DNA of 23,746 nucleotides from an uncultured Lachnospiraceae bacterium (GTDB taxonomy: Bacteria > Bacillota > Clostridia > Lachnospirales > Lachnospiraceae): positions 1 through 23,746 of the forward strand of contig URRQ01000034.1 in NCBI GenBank assembly GCA_900550235.1, given 5' to 3'. The notes under the pieces are model-generated. The model was given only the letters and a program-made list of their open reading frames with translations, searched no databases and was not told the DNA's origin. The position numbers and the translations under genes were made by a program. How positions within the stretch are numbered: the first letter of the stretch is position 1; each line of letters starts with the position of its first letter. This document shows, one piece after another, positions 7,117 to 14,635 of the stretch.

Positions 7117-9322
7117 TATTACACATGAAAAACTGGATAAAATATTTCAATACCGGATTCCGTTACAACTAGAAGGAAAGTTGACGATCGGGGCAGAAGT
7201 TCTTGTTCCTTTCGGAAGAGGAAATACACAGACGCGAGGCTATGTGGTAGGTTTTTCAGAAGTTTGTCAATACGACGTGGAGAAATTAAAAGAAATCTCA
7301 GGTATTTCCAAGGATGCGCTTGCCATAGAAGGACGAATGGTTACGCTTGCGGCATGGCTGAAAGAGCAGTACGGGGGAACTATGATTCAGGCGCTTAGAA
7401 CTGTTTTGCCGGTAAAGCAAAAGGTAAAGTCTAAGACGAAACGTACGGTAGTTCTTCTTTTAGGAGAAGAGGAAGGAAAGAAAAAGCTTACGTTTTATTT
7501 GCAGAAAAATCAAAAAGCAAGAGCAAGATTATTGGCAGAGCTTATAGAGAATAAAGAGCTTCCTTACGAACTGGTGACAAAAAAGCTGAATGTGACGGCG
7601 AGTGTGATTCGGGCATTGCAGGAACAAGATGTGGTGGAAATTCAGGAAGAACAGGTCTATCGCAATCCGATTCATACGATACAACAGAAGTTGCAAAAGC
7701 CCAACTATACAGAAGAACAGCGTTATGCGATTGAACAGTTTCACAAAGATTATACACGAGGAATCAGGCGAACATATCTGATTCATGGGATTACCGGAAG
7801 CGGTAAGACAGAAGTATATATGGAAATGATCGGAGAAGTGATTGAGTCCGGTAAACAAGTAATTGTATTGATTCCGGAGATTGCATTGACGTATCAGACG
7901 GTGATGCGCTTTTATAGACGGTTTGGAGAACGTGTTTCCATCATGAATTCCCGACTCTCGGCAGGAGAACGTTACGATCAAATGATGCGTGCGAAAAATG
8001 GTGAGGTTGATGTGATGATTGGTCCAAGATCCGCCCTTTTCACACCGTTTCCGAAATTGGGATTGATCGTGATCGATGAAGAACATGAATCCACATATAA
8101 GAGCGAGCAAATTCCTAGATACCATGCACGAGAAACTGCGGAGGCAAGAGCTCAGATGGAGGGAGCCAGTCTTGTTCTTGGTTCTGCAACCCCATCTGTT
8201 GATTCTTATTATAGAGCTTTGCAAGGAGAATATGAACTTCTGACACTTAAGAATCGGGCGACAAGTCAAAGCCTGCCTAAAGTCTATACCGTAGATTTGC
8301 GGGAAGAGTTGAAAGGAGGCAATCGGTCGATTCTAAGCGATAAGCTTCGGGAACTGATGGAAGACAGATTACAAAGAAAAGAGCAGATTATACTATTTAT
8401 AAATCGAAGAGGTTATGCTGGATTTGTATCTTGCCGTTCTTGTGGATATGTTGCCAAATGCCCGCATTGCGACGTGGCATTATCGGCACATCGAAATGGA
8501 AAACTAATCTGTCATTATTGTGGACATGAGGAGCGTTTGTTTGAAAGATGTCCGCAGTGCGGTTCCAAGCATGTGGGAGGTTTTCGAGCAGGAACTCAGC
8601 AGATTGAGGAATTGATGAAAAAGGAATTTCCTCAAGCGAGAGTCCTTCGAATGGATATGGATACGACAAAGGAAAAAGACGGACATGAGAAGATATTAGC
8701 GGCATTTGCAAATGAAGAAGCGGATATTCTTGTCGGTACTCAAATGATCGTAAAAGGACATGATTTTCCAAATGTAACATTGGTAGGAATTCTTGCGGCG
8801 GATCTTTCTTTGTATGCAGATGACTATCGTTCAGGAGAACGTACATTTCAGCTTCTTACACAGGCGGCAGGAAGAGCAGGTCGTGGAAGAAAAGCGGGAG
8901 AAGTTGTGATTCAAACGTACAGTCCGGATCATTATTGTGTGGAGACTGCAGCAAATCAGGATTATGAGTCATTTTACAAACAAGAAATCCAGTATCGAGA
9001 TTTGATGGGATACCCGCCGATCGAACAGCTTCTTGCGGTTCTTGTAAGCTGTGAGAATGAAGAATTATTAGAGAAGGGTACATTTTATCTTAAAGAATAC
9101 GCAAACAAGAGAAATAAAGACAATTCCTATCAGATTATTGGTCCGGCAAGTCCATATATAGGAAAAGTTAATGATATTTATAGAAAAATTATTTATATAA
9201 AGCATGAAAATTATGGTATGCTAATAGAGATGAAGAATCAGTTAGAAAAATACATCGAGGTAAATGAAGGATTTCATAAAATGAGGATTCAATTTGATTT
9301 TAACCCGATCAATATATTTTAG
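7094..9322 (+). CDS. priA: Primosomal protein N' (replication restart helicase PriA)
   Basis: This 742-aa helicase recognises stalled or repaired replication forks and reloads the replicative helicase. The N-terminal 3'-DNA-binding domain (about 1-105) begins MYADIIIDI, typical of Firmicutes PriA. The helicase core has Walker A GSGKT at 235-239 and a DEEH Walker B (VIDEEHESTYKSE). Eight cysteines in four CxxC pairs (447/450, 456/459, 473/476, 486/489) form the two zinc sites. The second helicase lobe contains VGTQMIVKGHDFPNV and QAAGRAGRG. The start ATG has AAGGAG (7081-7086) 7 nt upstream, inside the end of murE, so the two are probably translationally coupled. PriA next to def and fmt is a widespread Firmicutes arrangement. 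Confidence 0.98.
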   Translation: MYADIIIDITHEKLDKIFQYRIPLQLEGKLTIGAEVLVPFGRGNTQTRGYVVGFSEVCQYDVEKLKEISGISKDALAIEGRMVTLAAWLKEQYGGTMIQALRTVLPVKQKVKSKTKRTVVLLLGEEEGKKKLTFYLQKNQKARARLLAELIENKELPYELVTKKLNVTASVIRALQEQDVVEIQEEQVYRNPIHTIQQKLQKPNYTEEQRYAIEQFHKDYTRGIRRTYLIHGITGSGKTEVYMEMIGEVIESGKQVIVLIPEIALTYQTVMRFYRRFGERVSIMNSRLSAGERYDQMMRAKNGEVDVMIGPRSALFTPFPKLGLIVIDEEHESTYKSEQIPRYHARETAEARAQMEGASLVLGSATPSVDSYYRALQGEYELLTLKNRATSQSLPKVYTVDLREELKGGNRSILSDKLRELMEDRLQRKEQIILFINRRGYAGFVSCRSCGYVAKCPHCDVALSAHRNGKLICHYCGHEERLFERCPQCGSKHVGGFRAGTQQIEELMKKEFPQARVLRMDMDTTKEKDGHEKILAAFANEEADILVGTQMIVKGHDFPNVTLVGILAADLSLYADDYRSGERTFQLLTQAAGRAGRGRKAGEVVIQTYSPDHYCVETAANQDYESFYKQEIQYRDLMGYPPIEQLLAVLVSCENEELLEKGTFYLKEYANKRNKDNSYQIIGPASPYIGKVNDIYRKIIYIKHENYGMLIEMKNQLEKYIEVNEGFHKMRIQFDFNPINIF

Positions 9323-9333
9323 GAGGAAATGAG

Positions 9334-9813
9334 ATGGCAATTAGAGAAATTAGAGAAATGGGAGACGAAGTATTAGAAAAAAAAAGTAAACCGATTAAGA
9401 TGATGACACCAAGAACAATGGAACTGATCGAGGATATGTTTGATACATTGTATGAATCAGGCGGTGTTGGTCTGGCGGCTCCACAAGTTGGGATTTTGAA
9501 AAGAATCGTAGTGATCGATATTGGTGAAGGACCGCTTTTGTTGATCAATCCTGAAATTGTAGAAACAAGTGGTTCTCAGACCGGATCAGAAGGATGCTTA
9601 AGTCTTCCGGGAAAAGCAGGACAGGTAACAAGACCAAATTATGTAAAAGTGAAAGCATTAGATGTAAATATGGAACCGGTAGAATATGAAGGAACAGAAC
9701 TTCTTGCAAGAGCATTTTGCCATGAATTAGACCATTTGGACGGCATTATGTATGTAGAACATGTCGAAGGAGAACTTTATGATGTGTCTTATGAGGAAGA
9801 TGAGGAGGAATAA
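9334..9813 (+). CDS. def: Peptide deformylase
   Basis: This 159-aa metalloenzyme removes the formyl group from the N-terminal methionine of new proteins at the ribosome exit. All three signature motifs are present: GVGLAAPQVG, EGCLSLPG with metal ligand Cys88, and HELDH with metal ligands His130 and His134 and catalytic Glu131. The common third motif is HEFDH; Leu here is a mild variant. The acidic C-terminal tail (YEEDEEE) is dispensable in related proteins. AGGAGGAAATGAG precedes the ATG. It lies 11 nt after priA and 2 nt before fmt, whose product adds the formyl group that Def removes, so the two form a functional pair. Confidence 0.98.
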   Translation: MAIREIREMGDEVLEKKSKPIKMMTPRTMELIEDMFDTLYESGGVGLAAPQVGILKRIVVIDIGEGPLLLINPEIVETSGSQTGSEGCLSLPGKAGQVTRPNYVKVKALDVNMEPVEYEGTELLARAFCHELDHLDGIMYVEHVEGELYDVSYEEDEEE

Positions 9814-9815
9814 AA

Positions 9816-10748
9816 ATGAAGGTAATTTTCATGGGGACCCCGGACTTTTCGGTAGGAACATTGGAGGCATTAGTGGCAGCCGGACACGAGGTCGTGCTTG
9901 CTGTAACACAGCCGGATAAGCCGAAGGGAAGAGGAAAAGAAATGCAGTTCACACCGGTAAAGGAAGCTGCACTTCGACATCAGATTCCAGTATTTCAACC
10001 GAAAAAAGTGAGAGATCCGGAATGTATGGAAGAACTGCGTAAATACAATGCGGATATTATGGTCGTTATTGCGTTTGGACAGATTTTGCCGCAAGAGATT
10101 TTGGATATGACACCATATGGATGTGTGAATGTACATGCATCTTTATTACCAAAATATCGTGGTGCAGCGCCGATTCAGTGGTCTATCATTGATGGAGAAG
10201 ATGTAACGGGTGTCACGACAATGCAGATGGACGCAGGACTTGATACAGGAGATATGCTTTTAAAGACGGAAGTAAAAATAGAAGAGAATGAGACAGGTGG
10301 AAGTCTTCATGATAAATTAGCAGAAGCCGGAGCTAAATTATGTGTAGAAACATTAAAAGCATTGGAAGATAAAACGGTCACACCGGAAAAACAAGGTGAA
10401 ACTCCAACAGCTTATGCAAGAATGTTAGATAAAAAGCTGGGAAATATTGACTGGACGATGGATGCAGTTTCTATTGAACGATTGATCCGTGGTCTGAATC
10501 CATGGCCAAGCGCTTATACAATGTGGAATGGAAAAGTGATAAAAATCTGGGCCGCCAGAGTCGTAGAAGGTTCCGGAGAACAAGAACCGGGTACGGTCGT
10601 AAGAGTAGAAAAGGATAGCATTACGGTACAGACAGGAAGCGGACAGCTTCAGATCATGGAGTTACAACTTCAAGGAAAGAAACGTATGGATACAGCAGCG
10701 TTTCTTCGTGGATATCATGTGGACGAGCTCACAAAGTTGGGAGAATAG
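9816..10748 (+). CDS. fmt: Methionyl-tRNA formyltransferase
   Basis: This 310-aa enzyme transfers a formyl group from 10-formyltetrahydrofolate to initiator Met-tRNA. The N-terminal transferase domain (about 1-190) starts MKVIFMGTPDFSV and contains the catalytic set Asn105, His107 (NVHASLLPKYRGAAPIQW) and Asp143 (DAGLDTGD). The C-terminal OB-like tRNA-binding domain occupies about 205-310. The length is typical. GAGGAGGA lies just upstream, inside the end of def, so translation of the two is likely coupled. No frameshift or odd residue was seen. Confidence 0.98.
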   Translation: MKVIFMGTPDFSVGTLEALVAAGHEVVLAVTQPDKPKGRGKEMQFTPVKEAALRHQIPVFQPKKVRDPECMEELRKYNADIMVVIAFGQILPQEILDMTPYGCVNVHASLLPKYRGAAPIQWSIIDGEDVTGVTTMQMDAGLDTGDMLLKTEVKIEENETGGSLHDKLAEAGAKLCVETLKALEDKTVTPEKQGETPTAYARMLDKKLGNIDWTMDAVSIERLIRGLNPWPSAYTMWNGKVIKIWAARVVEGSGEQEPGTVVRVEKDSITVQTGSGQLQIMELQLQGKKRMDTAAFLRGYHVDELTKLGE

Positions 10749-10769
10749 AATTGAGACAGGAGGAATTGG

Positions 10770-11483
10770 ATGTATTATCCGATGTATTATAGAATGGATC
10801 CGACCTATGTGTTGGTATTGATTGGTGTAGTTTTAAGTCTGCTTGCTTCCGCAAGGGTGAAAAGTACATTTGCAAAGTATGAAAGAATCAGAAACAGTGC
10901 AGGATTGACAGGACGTGATGCGGCAGAACGTATTCTGCATGGAGCCGGGATTTATGATGTTAGGATTGAACGAGTATCAGGTAGTTTAACGGATCATTAT
11001 GATCCACGGAATAAGGTGCTTCGTCTTTCTGATAGTACGTATCATTCCATGTCAGTTTCGGCAGTTGGAGTGGCGGCACATGAGTGCGGACATGCAATAC
11101 AGCACGCTGTCAATTATGCGCCGATACGATGGAGAGGAGCTCTTGTTCCGGTTGCAAATTTTGGCTCTACCATTGCCTGGCCTCTTATTATGATTGGCTT
11201 ATTCATTACGGGAGACTCTTCTTCCTTATTGATCAACCTTGGAATTATAGCTTTTTCTTTTGCAGTATTATTTCACCTTGTGACACTTCCGGTGGAATTC
11301 AACGCATCGAATCGTGCAATTCGAATTCTTGGAAGTAACGGGATGATGTCCAGAGAAGAAGTAGGATCAGTTAAAAAAGTTCTTGGAGCAGCGGCTCTTA
11401 CGTATGTTGCAAGCGCAGCAACAGCAATTTTGCAGTTACTTCGAATTCTGATTCTAACAGGTGGAAGGAGAGACGATGACTAA
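10770..11483 (+). CDS. Membrane zinc metallopeptidase (YugP family)
   Basis: This 237-aa integral membrane protein matches the YugP-type neutral zinc metallopeptidases (Zn_peptidase_2). The active-site helix is VAAHECGHAIQHA, with HExxH at residues 104-108. Four hydrophobic segments are visible: about residues 9-27, 125-148, 150-175 and 208-231, so the catalytic domain sits between the first two. The sequence FNASNRA after the third hydrophobic segment is conserved in the family and may hold the third zinc ligand region. Its substrate is unknown. The start ATG follows AGGAGG (10759-10764). The gene lies 21 nt after fmt and its last 8 bases overlap rsmB; the fmt-YugP-rsmB order is common in clostridia. 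Confidence 0.9.
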   Translation: MYYPMYYRMDPTYVLVLIGVVLSLLASARVKSTFAKYERIRNSAGLTGRDAAERILHGAGIYDVRIERVSGSLTDHYDPRNKVLRLSDSTYHSMSVSAVGVAAHECGHAIQHAVNYAPIRWRGALVPVANFGSTIAWPLIMIGLFITGDSSSLLINLGIIAFSFAVLFHLVTLPVEFNASNRAIRILGSNGMMSREEVGSVKKVLGAAALTYVASAATAILQLLRILILTGGRRDDD

Positions 11484-12828
11484 AGCAATTAATGAAAGAG
11501 AACTGATACTGGGAATTTTGTTAGAGATTACGCGGGATGGAGAATATGCACATATTGCACTTCGTAATACGCTATCCAAGTATCAGTATTTAGAAAAAAG
11601 AGAGCGTGCCTTCATTACCAGAGTAGTGGAGGGCACGCTGGAACATATGATGGAAATAGATTATATCATCAATCAGTTTTCCAAAGTAAAAGTTAATAAA
11701 ATGAAACCGGTGATCCGAACAATTCTTAGGAGCGCAGTCTATCAGATTTTATATATGGACAGCGTTCCTAATTCTGCTGTTTGTAACGAAGCGGTAAAAC
11801 TTGCCGCAAAAAAAGGCTTTGTGAATCTAAAAGGATTTGTAAACGGTGTGTTACGTAATATTGATAGAAATGTAAATGATATTCAATATCCAAAGACAGA
11901 TAATATGGTAGAATATTTATCGATCAAGTATTCGATGCCAACCTGGATTTTAGAAAAATGGAAAAAATCTTATGATTGGGAGACGATTGAGAGAATCCTA
12001 CAAGGATTTTTACAAGAGAAAGGAACGATAATCCGTTGTAACTTGAATCGAATATCTAAAGAAGACTTGAAAAAGAAATTAGAAGCAGAAGGCGTAACGG
12101 TAACGCAGCATCCATATTTGGAATATGCATTAGAGATTTCTGGATATGACTATCTAGGAGATTTGGAAAGCTTTGAAGACGGAGACTTTCAAGTACAAGA
12201 TTTAAGTTCTATGCTTGTTGCTGAAATAGCGGCGCCAAAAGAAGGAGATTATGTAATCGATGTCTGTGCTGCACCAGGTGGAAAATCTCTACATATTGCA
12301 GATAAGCTTCATGGAACAGGTCATGTAGAAGCGAGAGATTTGACAGATTATAAGGTTGACCTGATATGGGATAACATTGAACGTTCTCAGATGAAAAATG
12401 TGGAAGCGGTACGACATGATGCTCTTGTATATGATGAAGAGTCCAAAGAAAAAGCAGATATTGTCATTGCAGATCTTCCGTGCTCCGGACTTGGTGTCAT
12501 TGGGAAAAAGGCGGATATCAAATACAAAATGGCGGAGGAGACACAGAGAGAACTTGCAAAGCTTCAAAAAAATATTTTGCAAATTGTGCATCGATATGTC
12601 AAACCGGGAGGAACTCTTGTCTATAGCACATGTACGATCAATGAAGAGGAAAACATGGAAAATGTGCGGTGGTTTTTACAACAGAATCCGGAATTTGAAT
12701 CGGTATCTGTTGAACCGCTCTTATGTGAAGAATTGAAAAAAAGTGTGAAGGAAGGCTGTCTACAGTTATTGCCGGGAATTCATGAAAGTGATGGATTCTT
12801 TATTGCAGCATTCCGTAAGAACAAATAA
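11476..12828 (+). CDS. rsmB: 16S rRNA m5C967 methyltransferase RsmB
   Basis: This 450-aa enzyme would methylate cytosine 967 of 16S rRNA using S-adenosylmethionine. Residues 1 to about 150 form a NusB-like RNA-binding domain. The methyltransferase domain has DVCAAPGGK at 262-270 (SAM binding), DLPCSG with Cys336, and YSTCT with catalytic Cys386, the two-cysteine arrangement of the Nol1/Nop2/Sun family. The frame is open from a GTG at 11461, but the ATG at 11476 has AAGGAG (11465-11470) at proper spacing and gives MTKAINERE, so I use it. It overlaps the preceding protease gene by 8 bases and is followed by rlmN after 12 nt, a second rRNA modification gene. Confidence 0.96.
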   Translation: MTKAINERELILGILLEITRDGEYAHIALRNTLSKYQYLEKRERAFITRVVEGTLEHMMEIDYIINQFSKVKVNKMKPVIRTILRSAVYQILYMDSVPNSAVCNEAVKLAAKKGFVNLKGFVNGVLRNIDRNVNDIQYPKTDNMVEYLSIKYSMPTWILEKWKKSYDWETIERILQGFLQEKGTIIRCNLNRISKEDLKKKLEAEGVTVTQHPYLEYALEISGYDYLGDLESFEDGDFQVQDLSSMLVAEIAAPKEGDYVIDVCAAPGGKSLHIADKLHGTGHVEARDLTDYKVDLIWDNIERSQMKNVEAVRHDALVYDEESKEKADIVIADLPCSGLGVIGKKADIKYKMAEETQRELAKLQKNILQIVHRYVKPGGTLVYSTCTINEEENMENVRWFLQQNPEFESVSVEPLLCEELKKSVKEGCLQLLPGIHESDGFFIAAFRKNK

Positions 12829-12840
12829 GGAGCAGGAACT

Positions 12841-13884
12841 ATGGGAAAGAAAGACATACGCTCTTATACCTTTGAACAGTTAAATACAGAGATGCAGGAA
12901 ATCGGAGAGAAATCTTTTCGAAGTAAACAAATCTACAGTTGGCTGCATGAGAAGTTAGTAGATTCTTTTGAGGAGATGACCAATCTATCCAAGGCTCTGA
13001 GAGAAAAATTAGAACAGTCTTATGAAATTCGAAAAGTGTCGATGTTAGAGCGTCAAGTCTCAGCGCTGGATGGAACGAACAAATTTTTATTTGAGTTATA
13101 TGATGGAAATGTTGTAGAAAGTGTTTTGATGAGATACAAACATGGAAATTCCGTTTGTATTTCTTCGCAAGTTGGATGTAGAATGGGATGTCGATTTTGT
13201 GCTTCGACGTTGGATGGACTGGAAAGAAATCTGACGCCTTCCGAGATGTTGGGACAGATTTATGAGATACAGAAGATTTCCGGAGAACGAGTTTCCAACA
13301 TTGTGATTATGGGAACAGGAGAACCGTTGGATAATTATGAGAATTTTGTAACGTTTATTCATATGATCAGCGATGAACATGGACTTAATATCAGTCAAAG
13401 AAACATTACGGTTTCTACATGTGGAATTATTCCGAATATGAAGAAACTTGCAGAGGAGAATTTCCAGATTACATTAGCGTTATCCTTGCATGGTTCGAAT
13501 CAGGAAAAACGCAAGAAATTAATGCCTGTAGCAAATAAATATGAGTTAACAGATGTGTTAGAGGCGTGCGATTATTATTTTAAAAAGACAGGACGAAGAA
13601 TTACGTTTGAGTATAGTCTTGTACATGGTGTAAATGATACGGAAGAGGATGCGGAAGAACTGATCCGTATTTTAAAGCCTCGAAATTGTCATTTGAATTT
13701 AATTCCGGTCAATCCGATCAAGGAGAGAGAGTTCGAAAAACCGACGCGGCAGCATGCGGAGAAATTCAAAAATAAACTTGAAAAAAATGGGATAAATGTT
13801 ACTATAAGAAGAGAAATGGGCTCTGATATTGATGGAGCTTGTGGACAACTTAGAAGAAGACACGTAAACAAAGAGCATAAATAA
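12841..13884 (+). CDS. rlmN: Dual-specificity 23S rRNA/tRNA adenine C2-methyltransferase RlmN
   Basis: This 347-aa radical SAM enzyme makes 2-methyladenosine at 23S rRNA position 2503 and at position 37 of some tRNAs. The iron-sulfur cluster motif CRMGCRFC gives Cys113, Cys117 and Cys120. Cys106, in the phrase SVCISSQVGC, aligns with E. coli Cys118. Cys334, in DGACGQLRRRH near the C-terminus, corresponds to the methyl-carrying cysteine. MGTGEPLDNYENF is the GEPL motif of the family. The presence of this C-terminal cysteine and the normal length do not separate RlmN from the resistance enzyme Cfr by themselves, but the housekeeping context and overall sequence favour RlmN. It starts 12 nt after rsmB with an AAGGAGCAGG site. 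Confidence 0.97.
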   Translation: MGKKDIRSYTFEQLNTEMQEIGEKSFRSKQIYSWLHEKLVDSFEEMTNLSKALREKLEQSYEIRKVSMLERQVSALDGTNKFLFELYDGNVVESVLMRYKHGNSVCISSQVGCRMGCRFCASTLDGLERNLTPSEMLGQIYEIQKISGERVSNIVIMGTGEPLDNYENFVTFIHMISDEHGLNISQRNITVSTCGIIPNMKKLAEENFQITLALSLHGSNQEKRKKLMPVANKYELTDVLEACDYYFKKTGRRITFEYSLVHGVNDTEEDAEELIRILKPRNCHLNLIPVNPIKEREFEKPTRQHAEKFKNKLEKNGINVTIRREMGSDIDGACGQLRRRHVNKEHK

Positions 13885-13894
13885 GGAGAAGTGT

Positions 13895-14635
13895 ATGAAA
13901 GTATTTTCATTGACTGACGTAGGAAGGAAACGTGAGATCAATCAGGATTCTGTATTTGTATCAGACGAACCGATTGGAAATATTCCGAACCTTTTTGTTG
14001 TTGCTGATGGCATGGGCGGTCACAAAGCCGGAGATTATGCATCAAGATATGCTGTGAAAATATTGCAGGACAGAATTTGTGAAAGTGATGAGATGGGACC
14101 GGAAGCAATCATTACAGATGCGGTGAAAGAAGTGAATCATAAGATTATAGAAGCTGCGGCATCGGATGTAAGTCTGAATGGAATGGGAACAACACTTGTT
14201 GTTGCTACAATCATAGAGCATACATTATATTTTGCGAATGTGGGAGACAGTAGATTATATCTGATCAGAGATGAGATTAAGCAGTTGTCAAGAGACCATT
14301 CCCTTGTACAGGAAATGGTTCGTCTAGGGGGAATTAAGCAAGAAGAAGCTAAATATCATCCGGATAAAAATGTGATTACGAGAGCAATCGGAGCGAAAGA
14401 GGATGTGGAAGTAGATTTCTTTGATTATCGTTTGCAGAAAGGTGATACGATTTTGATGTGTTCGGACGGACTCACCGATATGGTTGATGATGACGAAATT
14501 TTCCGAATTGTAAAGAGTGGAAGAGACATCGTTGAGACTGCAAAAGAATTAGTAGAAAAAGCAAATGAGAATGGCGGTAAGGATAACATAGGAATCGTTC
14601 TCGTACAACCATTTGCAGGCGAGGTGAGTGTATAA
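13895..14635 (+). CDS. prpC: PP2C-family Ser/Thr protein phosphatase (Stp/PrpC)
   Basis: This 246-aa metal-dependent phosphatase would reverse phosphorylation by the neighbouring PASTA kinase, including the kinase itself. The metal-binding motifs are present in order: NQD with Asp18, DGMGGH with Asp38 and Gly39, GDSRLYL, SRDHSLV, CSDGLTDMV, and GGKDNIGIV near the C-terminus. There is no membrane segment, so it is cytoplasmic. The start ATG follows AAGGAGAAG. Its stop codon shares one base with the start of the kinase gene (TAATG), giving tight translational coupling, as in prpC-prkC of Bacillus subtilis. Confidence 0.97.
   Translation: MKVFSLTDVGRKREINQDSVFVSDEPIGNIPNLFVVADGMGGHKAGDYASRYAVKILQDRICESDEMGPEAIITDAVKEVNHKIIEAAASDVSLNGMGTTLVVATIIEHTLYFANVGDSRLYLIRDEIKQLSRDHSLVQEMVRLGGIKQEEAKYHPDKNVITRAIGAKEDVEVDFFDYRLQKGDTILMCSDGLTDMVDDDEIFRIVKSGRDIVETAKELVEKANENGGKDNIGIVLVQPFAGEVSV

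Noticed and set aside
7529..8269. A 246-codon open frame on the minus strand inside priA
   Set aside because: It lies antisense to conserved helicase motifs of priA, has no binding site or recognisable domain, and is rich in residues expected from reverse-reading a biased coding strand.
9374..9388. Run of nine A in def as a slippage or programmed frameshift site
   Set aside because: The normal frame continues through a complete enzyme with all motifs, and neither shifted frame gives a meaningful product; probably just Lys codons.
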